Positions 39,475-47,681 of a stretch of 53,082 bases of DNA are shown in pieces (within the stretch, counting starts at the first letter, position 1; each line of letters opens with the position of its first letter). The stretch is from JAURVT01 sp049059935 (GTDB lineage Bacteria; Actinomycetota; Actinomycetes; Propionibacteriales; Nocardioidaceae), in NCBI RefSeq assembly GCF_049059935.1, contig NZ_JBMGQR010000025.1:1-53082 (forward strand), read 5' to 3'. A model generated the notes under the pieces. That model searched no databases. It saw nothing but the letters and a program-made list of their open reading frames with translations, and had not been told where the DNA came from. Position numbers and translations under genes: made by a program.

Positions 39475-40410
39475 TCAGTCGAGGTTGTTGTCCTTGAGGA
39501 ACTCGTCGGCGACGGTCTTGGGGTCGGCCTTGTCGACCTGGACCTTGGCGAGCGCCTCGGTGAGGTTCTCGGTGGTCAGCGCCTTGGACACGCCGTCGAG
39601 GGCCTCGGTGACCTCCGGGGTGACCTTGTCGGACTTGATCAGCGGCACGATGTTCTGCGACGTGAACAGGTTCTCGGGGTCCTCGAGGGCCACGAAGTCC
39701 TCGGTGGTGAACGCCGAGTCGGTGGAGAACACGTCGGCGACGTCGATGGTGCCGTCCTTGAGCGCCGAGATCGTGAGCGGGCCGCCGACGTCGAGGGGGC
39801 GGTAGCTCTTGAACGTCAGGCCGTAGACCGACTTGAGGCCCTTGAGGCCCTGGTAGCGGGTCTGCCACTCCGGCGAGCCGCCGGCGACCAGGTCGCCCGC
39901 GACGGGCTCGAGGTCGGCGATCGACTTCAGGGAGTACTTGTCGGCGGTGGCCTTGGTGACGGTGACCGCGTCCTTGTCCTCGGCGTCGGACTGGGCCAGG
40001 ATCTCGGTGCCCTCGGGGAGCACCTTCTTCAGCTCGGTCTCGACCTGCTCGGGCGAGCTGACGGTGTCGGGGACGCCGTCGGGCTTGAGGAACGCGAGCA
40101 GCGCGCCGTTGTACTCCGGGACGGCGTCGATGGAGCCGTCCTCGAGCGCCTTGATGTAGATCTCGCGCGAGCCGATGTTGGGCTGCGTGGACACGTCGAC
40201 GCCCTTGGCCTCCAGGGCGCCGGCGTACATGTTCATCAGCAGCTCGTTCTCGGGGAAGTTCGCCGAGCCGAGCGTGATGGAGCCGCCACCGCCGCTGTCG
40301 CCGGAGGAGAAGGCGTCGTCGCCACCTCCGCCGCCGCAGGCGGTGAGCGTCAGACCGACCGCGAGGGCCGCGCCGATCAGGGTCAGGGGACGTCGTGACA
40401 TGGCAGTCAC
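39475..40410 (-). CDS. osmoprotectant/quaternary-amine ABC substrate-binding lipoprotein
   Basis: This 311-aa lipoprotein (lipobox GLTLTAC, Cys25) has a glycine-rich linker and an OpuAC/OpuCC-type binding fold: ITLGSANFPENELLMNMYAG, NIGSREIYIKALEDGSIDAVPEYNGALLA and TIDVADVFSTDSAF. It should bind glycine betaine, choline, carnitine or a related thione such as ergothioneine. It is the last gene of a four-gene operon (ATPase, two permeases, binding protein). The GTG start overlaps the upstream permease stop; an ATG three codons later is an alternative. Confidence 0.9.
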   Translation of the reverse strand: MTAMSRRPLTLIGAALAVGLTLTACGGGGGDDAFSSGDSGGGGSITLGSANFPENELLMNMYAGALEAKGVDVSTQPNIGSREIYIKALEDGSIDAVPEYNGALLAFLKPDGVPDTVSSPEQVETELKKVLPEGTEILAQSDAEDKDAVTVTKATADKYSLKSIADLEPVAGDLVAGGSPEWQTRYQGLKGLKSVYGLTFKSYRPLDVGGPLTISALKDGTIDVADVFSTDSAFTTEDFVALEDPENLFTSQNIVPLIKSDKVTPEVTEALDGVSKALTTENLTEALAKVQVDKADPKTVADEFLKDNNLD

Positions 40411-41183
40411 CTCTCGGTCGTCGGCTGGGCAGCCGTTGACGGTGCCGTGGGGACGGCCTCGTCGGGGGTGGGGGTGTCGGTGTCGGTGGGACGGTTTCGG
40501 GTGCCGCGGCTCCGGGTGGCCCGACCGTCGACCCCGGGGGAGACGACCAGGCGCTGGAAGCCGGCCAGGAGGAGGTCGAGGGCGACGGCCAGGACGCCCA
40601 CGAGGATCGCGCCGGCCACCACCTGCGGGTAGTCGCGCGCGGCGAGGCCGTCGATCAGGTAGCGGCCGAGGCCGCCGAGCCCGACGTACGCCGCGATGGT
40701 GGCCGTTGAGACCACCTGCAGCGTGGCGTTGCGCAGGCCGCCGACGACGAGCGGCAGGCCGATGGGCAGCTCGACGGAGAACAGGATCTTGGGCTCGGTC
40801 ATGCCCATGCCCCGGGCGGCGTCGATCGTCGCGCGGTCGACGGCCTGCACCGCGGCGTAGGTGGTGGTGAGGATCGGCGGGATGGCCAGCACCACCAGGC
40901 CGATCGTGACGGGCAGCAGGCCGATGCCGCTGATCACCACGACGATCGACAGCAGGCCGAGCGTCGGCAGCGAGCGGCCGGCGTTGCCCGCGTTGATCGC
41001 CAGGAAGGCGAACCGTCCGGTGTGGCCGATCAGCAGGCCCACCGGGAAGGCGATGACGAACGCGATGACCAGGCCGAGGAGCGTGTAGCCGAGGTGCTCG
41101 AGGATCCGCTCGGGGAACCCGTTGGCGGCGCCCCAGGCCCAGTTGTCGCCGTCGAAGAGGTAGGAGAAGGTGCCGTCGTTCAT
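40407..41183 (-). CDS. osmoprotectant ABC transporter permease 2 (OpuCD-like)
   Basis: This 258-aa inner-membrane permease has five to six transmembrane helices and the BPD_transp_1 motif around IDAARGMGMTEPKILFSVELPIGLPLVVGG, where the EAA-type loop contacts the ATPase. QVVSTATIAAYVGLGGLGRYLIDGL is typical of OpuCB/OpuCD. The C-terminal tail of about 45 residues is polar and Thr/Pro-rich. ATGA overlap with permease 1 and GTGA overlap with the binding protein show coupling. Confidence 0.92.
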   Translation of the reverse strand: MNDGTFSYLFDGDNWAWGAANGFPERILEHLGYTLLGLVIAFVIAFPVGLLIGHTGRFAFLAINAGNAGRSLPTLGLLSIVVVISGIGLLPVTIGLVVLAIPPILTTTYAAVQAVDRATIDAARGMGMTEPKILFSVELPIGLPLVVGGLRNATLQVVSTATIAAYVGLGGLGRYLIDGLAARDYPQVVAGAILVGVLAVALDLLLAGFQRLVVSPGVDGRATRSRGTRNRPTDTDTPTPDEAVPTAPSTAAQPTTER

Positions 41184-41857
41184 CGGGTCGCCCCCACCCG
41201 GGTCCAGGGCGTGAGCGCCCGCTGCGCCAGCACGAGCAGGACGTCGGCGAGCAGCGCGAGCGCGATCGACAGCACGAGGCCGACCACGATCGGCACCGAG
41301 TAGAACAGCTGGAACCCGCGGGTGAAGAGCTGGCCGAGGCCGCCGACCCCCACGAGGGCGCCGACGCTGACCAGGCTGATGTTGGACACGGTGGCGACGC
41401 GCAGCCCGGCGAAGATCACCGGCAGCGCGATGGGCAGCTCGACCGCGACGAGCCGGCGGACCCGCTTGTAGCCGATCGCCGTGGCCGCCTGGGTGATCAT
41501 CGGGTCGACCGAGCGCAGGCCGTCGGCGACCGTCCGCACGAGCAGGGCCAGGGTGTAGACCGACAGCGCGACGACGATGTTGAGCGGGTCGAGGATCTGG
41601 GTGCCGAGGATCAGCGGCATCAGTAGGAACAGCGCCAGGGACGGGATCGCGTACAGCAGGCTCGAGAGGTTGAGCAGCGGGTGGTAGAGCCACGAGAACC
41701 GCACGGCGAGGTACCCGATCGGCAGCGACAGCACGAACGCGATCGCCACGGGCAGCAGCGCCAGCCAGATGTGCTGCTGCAGCGCGTCCCAGACGAGCGT
41801 CCCGTTGACGTCGAGGTAGTCGACCAGCGACGCCAGGTAGTCGCCGACGGCGCTCAC
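41180..41857 (-). CDS. osmoprotectant ABC transporter permease 1 (OpuCB-like)
   Basis: This 225-aa permease has six hydrophobic helices. The coupling loop reads MITQAATAIGYKRVRRLVAVELPIALPVIFAG, and NISLVSVGALVGVGGLGQLFTRG is the family signature after it. It partners permease 2 and the ATPase. GTG start; its first four bases overlap the ATPase stop. The two permeases are clearly related to each other but not recent duplicates. Confidence 0.92.
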   Translation of the reverse strand: MSAVGDYLASLVDYLDVNGTLVWDALQQHIWLALLPVAIAFVLSLPIGYLAVRFSWLYHPLLNLSSLLYAIPSLALFLLMPLILGTQILDPLNIVVALSVYTLALLVRTVADGLRSVDPMITQAATAIGYKRVRRLVAVELPIALPVIFAGLRVATVSNISLVSVGALVGVGGLGQLFTRGFQLFYSVPIVVGLVLSIALALLADVLLVLAQRALTPWTRVGATR

Positions 41858-42897
41858 GCGACGCCGCCCGCCTGGTGCCGCTCGCGCAGGAACGCCGCGA
41901 TGGTCTCGTGGCGGACGAGGCCGTCGGCCCGGCCGTCGGCGTCCACGCGCACCGCGACGCCCAGCGGCGATCGGATGGCGACGTCGAGGGCGGCACGGAC
42001 GGTGTTCTCGGGGCCGAACGTGCCGTCGTGGTCGAGCAGCGCCTCGCCGCCCGCGCGCGTCCAGCCCAGCGGCCGACCGGCGTCGTCGCGGCTCAGCGTG
42101 GAGCCGTCGACGGAGGTCTCGACGCCCTCGACGGGCAGCGCCGACGCGAGCGTGAACGACAGGCCGCGGAACCCGCGGTCGTGGCCGACGAACCCGGCCA
42201 CGAAGTCGTCGGCGGGCTCGGCCAGCAGCTCGGCCGGCGGGGCGAGCTGCGCGAGGCGGCCCCCCTCGGCGAACACCGCGACGAGGTCGCCGATCTTGAT
42301 CGCCTCGTCGATGTCGTGGGTGACGAAGGCGATGGTCTTGCCGAGGTCCTGCTGCAGGCGCAGGAACTCGGCCTGCAGCTGGTCGCGGACCACGGGGTCG
42401 ACGGCGCTGAACGGCTCGTCCATCAGCATGACGGGCGGGTCGGCCGCCAGCGCCCGGGCGACGCCGACGCGCTGCTGCTGGCCGCCGGAGAGCTGCACGG
42501 GGTAGCGCTTGGCGAACGACGTCGACAGCCCGACGCGCTCCATCAGCTCCAGCGCCCGGTTGCGCGCCTGCTTGCGGTCGGTGCCGAGCAGGAACGGCAC
42601 GGTCGCGATGTTGTCGACGATCGTGCGGTGCGGGAACAGGCCGGCCTGCTGGATCACGTACCCGATGCCGCGGCGCAGCTCGGCGGGGTCCTTGCCGGTG
42701 ATGTCCTCGCCGTCGATCCGGATCGTCCCCGACGTGGGGTCGATCATCCGGTTGATCATCCGCAGCGACGTCGTCTTGCCGCAGCCGGACGGACCGACCA
42801 TGACGGTGATCTTGCCGTCGGGGAGGACGAGGTCGAGGTGGTCGACGGCGGTGGTGCCGTCGGGGAAGGTCTTGACGACCTGGTCGAACTCGATCAC
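41854..42897 (-). CDS. osmoprotectant ABC transporter ATP-binding protein (OpuCA-like)
   Basis: This 347-aa protein has Walker A VGPSGCGKTTSLRM, the Q-loop YVIQQAGLFPH, signature LSGGQQQRVGVARAL, Walker B VMLMDEPFSAVDP and the H-loop FVTHDIDEAIKI, all as in ProV/OpuCA. From about residue 240 a C-terminal region with HETIAAFLRERH resembles degenerate CBS domains, which in OpuCA-type proteins sense ionic strength. It is the first gene of the operon. The start is GTG. Confidence 0.93.
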   Translation of the reverse strand: MIEFDQVVKTFPDGTTAVDHLDLVLPDGKITVMVGPSGCGKTTSLRMINRMIDPTSGTIRIDGEDITGKDPAELRRGIGYVIQQAGLFPHRTIVDNIATVPFLLGTDRKQARNRALELMERVGLSTSFAKRYPVQLSGGQQQRVGVARALAADPPVMLMDEPFSAVDPVVRDQLQAEFLRLQQDLGKTIAFVTHDIDEAIKIGDLVAVFAEGGRLAQLAPPAELLAEPADDFVAGFVGHDRGFRGLSFTLASALPVEGVETSVDGSTLSRDDAGRPLGWTRAGGEALLDHDGTFGPENTVRAALDVAIRSPLGVAVRVDADGRADGLVRHETIAAFLRERHQAGGVA

Positions 42898-42967
42898 GCG
42901 CGGGCTCCGTTCGTGGGGTTCGAGGGGTCGCGGCGGTCAGCGGCGGGAGAGCCCGCCGGCAGCCACG

Positions 42968-42990
42968 AGTATTGACCGTCCTGACCGTCC
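42968..42990 (-). promoter_or_regulatory. opu operon promoter region with tandem repeat
   Basis: TGACCGTCC is repeated back to back at 42973-42981 and 42982-42990. On the minus strand the repeats are followed by AATACT (complement of 42968-42973), a reasonable -10 for the opu operon. The repeats therefore lie in the -35 region, a likely regulator site. The leader to the GTG is about 65 bases. Confidence 0.4.
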
Positions 42991-43087
42991 TGTCGCGGGG
43001 ACCCACCATCTGGGACGCAGATGAAACACAAATGTTGCCTGGACGGGTCGAGATTCCGGTCGGCGTCCGGGGGCGTCCTGGACCAGG

Positions 43088-43903
43088 GTGGTGCGCGTGA
43101 GCGACTCCGAGACGACGCCCGGCTGCTGGTACCGCGACCTCGGCGGCGACGGCCCCGTCCTGGTCCTGCTCCACGCGTTCCCGCTGTCGTCGCGCACGTG
43201 GGAGCCGCTGGTCGAGGCGCTGGACGGCGTCCGCGTCGTGCTGGTCGACCTGCCCGGGCTCGGCCGCAGCCCCGTGCCCGACGGGCCCGCGACGATGGCG
43301 CACGCCCGCGACCTCGTCCTCGGCGTGCTCGACGGGATCGGTGTCGGACGGGCGGTCCTGCACGGCGTCTCCACCGGCGGGTACGTGGCGCTGGCGGTCG
43401 CCGCGCACGCGCCGGAGCGGGTGGCGGGCCTGGCCCTGGGCAGCACGACGACGCGACGGATCGAGCCCGACGTCCCGGACGAGCGTCTGGCCACCGCCGA
43501 CGAGGTGGAGCGCTCGGGGTCGACCGGGCCCGTCCGCGGCTCCGCGGACGACGGCCTCGGCGCCACGGCGCACCGCGACCAGCCCCACCTGGTCGACCTG
43601 CTGCGCTCGATCATCGACGGCGCCGACCCGCGCGGCGTCGCGTGGATGGCCCGCGCGATCGCGTCGCGCGACGACACCACCGACGCCCTGCGCGACCTGG
43701 AGCGCCCGGTCCTGCTGCTGTTCGGTGACGAGGACGAGGGCACGCCGCCCGTCCGCGGCGAGGAGATGCGCGACGCGCGCCGTCCCGGCTCGGACACCGA
43801 GCTGGTCGTCCTGCCCGGGGTCGGGCACCTGACCGGTCTCGAGCAGCCTCGCCGGGTCGCCGACGTGCTGCTGCCGTGGGTGCGTCGCGCCTGGCGTCCC
43901 TAA
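43088..43903 (+). CDS. alpha/beta hydrolase
   Basis: This protein of up to 271 aa has the LVLLHAFPLSSRTWEPL oxyanion region, the nucleophile elbow HGVSTGGYVALA, an acidic residue in LLFGDEDEGTPP and the catalytic His in PGVGHLTGLEQP. It resembles 3-oxoadipate enol-lactonase/haloperoxidase-type hydrolases, but no pca genes adjoin it, so the substrate is unknown. The first start is GTG at 43088; GTG at 43097 (residues SDSETT) is equally plausible. It is divergent from the opu operon. Confidence 0.85.
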   Translation: MVRVSDSETTPGCWYRDLGGDGPVLVLLHAFPLSSRTWEPLVEALDGVRVVLVDLPGLGRSPVPDGPATMAHARDLVLGVLDGIGVGRAVLHGVSTGGYVALAVAAHAPERVAGLALGSTTTRRIEPDVPDERLATADEVERSGSTGPVRGSADDGLGATAHRDQPHLVDLLRSIIDGADPRGVAWMARAIASRDDTTDALRDLERPVLLLFGDEDEGTPPVRGEEMRDARRPGSDTELVVLPGVGHLTGLEQPRRVADVLLPWVRRAWRP

Positions 43904-43910
43904 GACGTTC

Positions 43911-43938
43911 CTCACGGACGTCTCACGCACCGCTCACG
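43911..43938 (+). promoter_or_regulatory. triple CTCACG repeat with 11-base period
   Basis: CTCACG occurs at 43911-43916, 43922-43927 and 43933-43938, exactly 11 bases apart. A candidate -10, TGTGAT, follows at 43948-43953, so the repeats cover the -35 region. OmpR/PhoP-type response regulators activate from such repeats. The target is the PepSY lipoprotein at 44020. Confidence 0.5.
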
Positions 43939-44019
43939 CGCCACCGGTGTGATGGGGACCAGTCAGCAGGACACCGCACCACCGGCGCAGACGGCGCCGA
44001 CACACCACAGGAGACCACC

Positions 44020-44571
44020 ATGCGCCGCACGACCCTCGCCACTGCCGCCTCCGGCCTGATCCTCGCCCTCAGCCTCACGGCCTGCGGCGACGACGACTCC
44101 GTGTCCAGCGAGGACCGCGAGCGCGCCTCGGCCGCCGCCATCGAGGCCGTCGGCGGCGGCCAGGTCACCGACGTCGACAAGGGCGACGGCGACGACGACT
44201 ACGCCTACGACGTCGAGGTCCAGTTCGAGAACGGCAACGACGTCGACGTCGAGCTCGACGAGGACTTCAAGGTCACCAACAACCCGCCCACCGCCGCTGC
44301 CGCCGCGCCGACCGAGTCCGCGGCGCCCACCACGGCCGCGCCGTCGGCCGCCGCGACGCCCACCGTCGACGACGACCAGCCGCTGACCGGCGACACCCTC
44401 GCGAAGGCGTCGGCCGCGGCGATCAAGGCCGCCGGCGGCGGTCGCGTGACCGACTCGGGCACGAGCGACGACGCCGACCACGCCTACGAGGTCGAGGTCC
44501 GCCTGGACAACAACGAGGACGTCGACGTCGAGCTGGACGAGAGCTTCAACGTCACCAAGATCGACCGCTGA
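44020..44571 (+). CDS. tandem PepSY-like lipoprotein
   Basis: This 183-aa protein has a lipobox (LALSLTAC, Cys22) and two similar PepSY-like domains, at about residues 28-88 and 120-183. They share ASAAAI(E/K)A, GGGQVTD/GGGRVTD, Y(D/E)VEV and DVDVELDE motifs, showing an internal duplication. An Ala/Thr/Pro linker separates them. PepSY domains inhibit peptidases or act as periplasmic sensors in other proteins. The high Asp/Glu content could bind cations. CAGGAG precedes the ATG. Upstream CTCACG repeats suggest control by a response regulator. Confidence 0.78.
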   Translation: MRRTTLATAASGLILALSLTACGDDDSVSSEDRERASAAAIEAVGGGQVTDVDKGDGDDDYAYDVEVQFENGNDVDVELDEDFKVTNNPPTAAAAAPTESAAPTTAAPSAAATPTVDDDQPLTGDTLAKASAAAIKAAGGGRVTDSGTSDDADHAYEVEVRLDNNEDVDVELDESFNVTKIDR

Positions 44572-44589
44572 GCCCCACGCACCACCCTC

Positions 44590-44624
44590 GACGCCCCGCC
44601 CCGGACCTCCGGGCGCGGGGCGTC
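44590..44624. terminator. bidirectional hairpin terminator
   Basis: GACGCCCCGC is perfectly inverted as GCGGGGCGTC, with an inner CCCGGA/TCCGGG stem. It sits between the convergent PepSY lipoprotein and GH18 genes. Confidence 0.75.
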
Positions 44625-44625
44625 G

Positions 44626-45609
44626 TCACGTCAGTGGGTCGGACCGGCCCAGCGACCACAGGGCGAGGCCGTGCAGGTGGTGCGACGACGCGAGCTCGCG
44701 CCGCACCCGCCACGACCGGGCGTCGGACCACCAGACGCGTCCGCCGCCGGCGAGCCGTCCGGTCCACTCGCCCTGCCGGGCGTCCCAGCGGTCGTGGTGC
44801 GCGACCTTCCGGGCGCGGCGGTCGGACACGACCGTGCCGTCGCGCCCCTTCGGCCAGGTGTAGCCGTAGCCGGCGACCCCGAGGTCGACCTGGCGGGCGG
44901 GCACCTGCCGCAGCAGCGCACGCAGCGTGCGGCGCACCCAGGGAAGGCCCCCGACGGGACCGGCCCCGCTCCACGTCGGGCCGTGCTGGTCGTAGGCCAT
45001 CAGCACCACGCGGTCGAGGCGCCGGGCCAGGGCCGGGAGATCGTAGCCGCGGCGGCGGTACCCCCGGGTCGAGGTGCTGGCCATGACGGCCATGCTCAGC
45101 GAGGCGTCGGCGGGCAGCCGGCGTCGCAGCTCGGCGACGAACCGCGTCAGGCCCCGGCGGTCGCCGGCGCCCAGCGACTCCAGGTCGACCTGCACGCCGT
45201 CCCAGCCGCCTCGCCGGACGGTGGCGGCGAGACGGCGAGCGACGCGTCGACGGTTGGCGTCCGAGCCGAGCAGTCGTCGGGCGGCCACCGGGTCGAAGTC
45301 GCCGATCGCGTCGGAGTAGTTGGCCACGAGCAGCTCGGTGCGCAGCCCCTCGCGGTGGGCGCGGGCGCGCAGGGCGCGGACCGGTGCCGTGGGACGTCCG
45401 ACGCCGCGTCCCGTCGCGCTGATGTTCACGCCGTCGACGCCGACGGTGGTGAGCGCCCCGGCGTCGCGGGTGATCGCGGCGGCGTCGCCCTCGACGGCGT
45501 ACCCGGTGACGGCGAGCGGGTCCTGCTCCGCCGCGACGGGTGCGCCGCCCGTCAGCATCAGCGCGCACGCGGCCGTCAGCACCGCGACGAGCACCGTCCT
45601 CCACCTCAC
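44626..45609 (-). CDS. secreted GH18-type glycoside hydrolase
   Basis: This 327-aa protein has an N-terminal signal peptide (VLVAVLTAACALMLT, cleavage near VAA) and a GH18 barrel. The catalytic motif is DGVQVDLE at 137-144: it keeps Asp137, Asp142 and the acid Glu144, but the usual third Asp is Gln140. Later parts LMAYDQHGPTWSG and GVAGYGYTW are typical of YaaH/SleL-type enzymes that act on peptidoglycan or chitin-like polymers. No LysM or other binding module is attached. The start is GTG. Confidence 0.82.
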   Translation of the reverse strand: MRWRTVLVAVLTAACALMLTGGAPVAAEQDPLAVTGYAVEGDAAAITRDAGALTTVGVDGVNISATGRGVGRPTAPVRALRARAHREGLRTELLVANYSDAIGDFDPVAARRLLGSDANRRRVARRLAATVRRGGWDGVQVDLESLGAGDRRGLTRFVAELRRRLPADASLSMAVMASTSTRGYRRRGYDLPALARRLDRVVLMAYDQHGPTWSGAGPVGGLPWVRRTLRALLRQVPARQVDLGVAGYGYTWPKGRDGTVVSDRRARKVAHHDRWDARQGEWTGRLAGGGRVWWSDARSWRVRRELASSHHLHGLALWSLGRSDPLT

Positions 45610-45647
45610 CGGGACATCATGCGCCCTCGCGGTGGCAGGGTGGGTGC

Positions 45648-46067
45648 ATGGACGTCGACCGCCTGCCCGTCGCCGAGTTCGCCTTCCCCGGCCCTTTGCG
45701 CGACGCGCTGGTCGCCGCGATCCTCGACGGCTCGAAGACCTCGACCGCCTCGACGGTGGAGGCCTACGCCGTCGACGGCGAGCCCCTGCCGCGCGTGGGC
45801 GAGCTGGCTGCGCTGGTGGACTCGGCCGGGCGGCGCGTGGCGGTGATCGAGACGACCGAGGTGCGGCGAGTCCGGCTGGCCGACGTCGACCTGCAGCACG
45901 CGGTCGACGAGGGCGAGGGATATCAGAGCGTCGAGCAGTGGCGCGAGGGGCACGTGCGCTTCTGGCACTCGCGGGAGAACCGGGCGGAGATGCGCGACCC
46001 GTCCTACACGGTCGACGACGACACCGAGCTCGTGCTCGAGCGGTTCGTCGTGGTCGAGCGCCTCTAG
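45648..46067 (+). CDS. ASCH domain protein
   Basis: This 139-aa protein has an ASCH fold: FPGPLRDALVAAILDGSKTSTAS (the GxKxxT motif), PRVGELAALVDSAGRRVAVIETTEVRRV, and EGYQSVEQWREGHVRFW. ASCH proteins are thought to bind RNA or nucleobase derivatives, and some have N4-acetylcytidine amidohydrolase activity. The ATG at 45648 fits the family length. Its stop codon overlaps the stop of the convergent RraA-like gene within the sequence CTAG. Confidence 0.87.
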   Translation: MDVDRLPVAEFAFPGPLRDALVAAILDGSKTSTASTVEAYAVDGEPLPRVGELAALVDSAGRRVAVIETTEVRRVRLADVDLQHAVDEGEGYQSVEQWREGHVRFWHSRENRAEMRDPSYTVDDDTELVLERFVVVERL

Positions 46068-46582
46068 GCGAGCAACGAGCTCGCGACGACCAGCACGCCG
46101 TCCGCGTCGACGAGCACGTGGTCGTCGGTGGTGAAGGCGACGCCGCCCGCGTGCACGGGCACGTCGGACTGGCCGGCCCCGGTCTTGCTGCTCTTGCGCG
46201 GGTTGGAGCCGAGCGCGACGACGCCGAGGTCGAGCGTGGCCATCGCCCTGACGTCGCGGATCGCGCCGAGCACGACGACGCCGGCCCAGCCGTGCTCCAC
46301 CGCGGACGCGGCGATGAGGTCGCCCACCAGCGCGCTGTGCAGCGAGTGCCCGCCGTCGACGACCAGCACCGCGCCGCCGCCGTCGGTGGCCAGCGTCGAC
46401 TTCACCAGCGCGTTGTCCTCGTAGACCTTGACGGTGCGCACCGGCCCGCCGAACGCCTCGCGCCCGCCGTACGACCGCAGCTGCACGTCGCACGAGCGCG
46501 CGTCCTCACCGAGGTCGTCGACGACGTCGGCGGTGCCGACCCGTCCGGCGGCGAGGTCGGTGAGCAGCGTCGCGGCGTCCAT
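46064..46582 (-). CDS. RraA family protein
   Basis: This 172-aa protein matches RraA (regulator of RNase E, once annotated as MenG). Key parts are the N-terminal TADVVDDLGEDARSC, the VKVYEDNALVKSTLA segment, VLVVDGGHSLHSALVGDLIAASA and GAIRDVRAMATLDLGVVALGSNPRKSSK. Related proteins are HMG/CHA aldolases with GDLIA and a R-D pair as active residues; both are kept here, so an aldolase activity is possible. The Family B repeat copy 1 lies just upstream of its start. Confidence 0.88.
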   Translation of the reverse strand: MDAATLLTDLAAGRVGTADVVDDLGEDARSCDVQLRSYGGREAFGGPVRTVKVYEDNALVKSTLATDGGGAVLVVDGGHSLHSALVGDLIAASAVEHGWAGVVVLGAIRDVRAMATLDLGVVALGSNPRKSSKTGAGQSDVPVHAGGVAFTTDDHVLVDADGVLVVASSLLA

Positions 46583-46605
46583 GCCCCCGACCCTAGAGGA
46601 GTCGC

Positions 46606-46662
46606 CGAGATACGGCTTCTGCACCACCGGGCGCCGTCGCGTGGTGCAGGAGCCGTATCTCG
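46606..46662 (+). repeat. Family B dispersed repeat, copy 1
   Basis: Two 22-base arms (46606-46627 and 46641-46662) starting CGAGATACGG pair with one mismatch around the 13-base loop CGGGCGCCGTCGC. Similarity to copy 2 extends beyond the arms to about 80 bases. It lies between the RraA-like start and the end of the DUF4349 gene, both on the minus strand. Confidence 0.75.
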
Positions 46663-46680
46663 ACCACTCGGTGGGCCGGG

Positions 46681-47559
46681 TCAGGCGGGGGTGGGGCGAC
46701 GACGGCGGAGGCGACGGACGGCGACCGCGACGGCCGCGGCGGGCACGCCGAGCGCCACCATGAACGGCAGCAGCGCGCCGACGGCGGTGGTGGCGCCCGT
46801 CCACGCCGCCGCCAGGGCCGACCACCCGGCCCCGAGGCCCGCGAGGAAGCCGGTGCGGTCGTCGGACGGGGCGGCCGCGGACGTGCGGCGCACCGACACC
46901 TGGATCGTCGCGGTGTCCGCGCGGGTCCTCAGCGACGCCTGCTGGGCCTGCAGCGACTCCAGCTCGGCCTGGCGCGTGCCGAGCTCGGACTCGAGCTTGA
47001 TCACGTCGCCGATCGCCTGGGCGCGGGAGAGCAGCGTCCGGATGCGGTCCAGGCTCGCCCTGGCGCTCGCGACGCGGCTGTCGACGTCCACCACCTCCTC
47101 GGTGACGTCGACCGCGGTCTGACGGCGGTCGACGACGCGTCCCTTCCCGGCGAACCCGGCCATCGCCTCGTCGAACGACGCCGTGGGCACGACGAGGCGC
47201 AGGGTCGTGCGGTCGAGGCCTCCGTCGTCGTCGGTGCTAGAACGCTCGTCGGCGACGTACCCGTCGAGGGCGCTCGCCGCGTCCAGCACGTCGGCGCGGG
47301 CCTTCGCGACGTCGCCCGTGGCGATCGAGAGGGACCCCTTGCGCTCGATGCGTCGCTGCTGCAACGAGGTCGGCGAGCCGGAGGCGGACGCCGCGGACGC
47401 GTCCTCGGAGCGGCCGGCACCGGACTCGGCGGCCACCTCCCGGTCGGCGGCCGACCCCGAGCTGTCGGACGACCCGCCCGAGCAGGCGGTGAGCCCGACG
47501 AGCGCGACGACGGCGAGCGCCGCGACGCGGCCGCGGGCGGTGGTGGACGGACGGGTCAT
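46681..47559 (-). CDS. DUF4349 lipoprotein
   Basis: This 292-aa lipoprotein (lipobox LVGLTAC, Cys26) has a Ser/Ala/Gly linker, then the DUF4349 domain: RRIERKGSLSIATGDVAKA, YVADERSS, LVVPTASFDEAM, and a coiled coil with RIRTLLSRAQAIGDVIKLESE and RQAELESLQAQ. A C-terminal transmembrane helix (GALLPFMVALGVPAAAVAVAV) and a basic RRLRRRRP tail complete it. The topology has the domain outside, held at both ends. The function is unknown; related proteins are linked to envelope stress. Confidence 0.88.
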   Translation of the reverse strand: MTRPSTTARGRVAALAVVALVGLTACSGGSSDSSGSAADREVAAESGAGRSEDASAASASGSPTSLQQRRIERKGSLSIATGDVAKARADVLDAASALDGYVADERSSTDDDGGLDRTTLRLVVPTASFDEAMAGFAGKGRVVDRRQTAVDVTEEVVDVDSRVASARASLDRIRTLLSRAQAIGDVIKLESELGTRQAELESLQAQQASLRTRADTATIQVSVRRTSAAAPSDDRTGFLAGLGAGWSALAAAWTGATTAVGALLPFMVALGVPAAAVAVAVRRLRRRRPTPA

Positions 47560-47681
47560 GGCAGCCCCCTGGTTGGCGTTCGACCGCTGCTGGTCGTGAC
47601 GAGGTGACGGTGCGACGCGGCGGTCCCCGTCCCGGTTCCCGTCGCCCTGCGTCGCGTGCGCCCCCGACCTACGTTGGCGGC

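Noticed and set aside
41180..43930. A 916-codon minus-strand frame ending in the opu permease
   Set aside because: Only the last 225 codons (from GTG 41857) are the permease. The rest is antisense or out-of-frame to the ATPase and the hydrolase.
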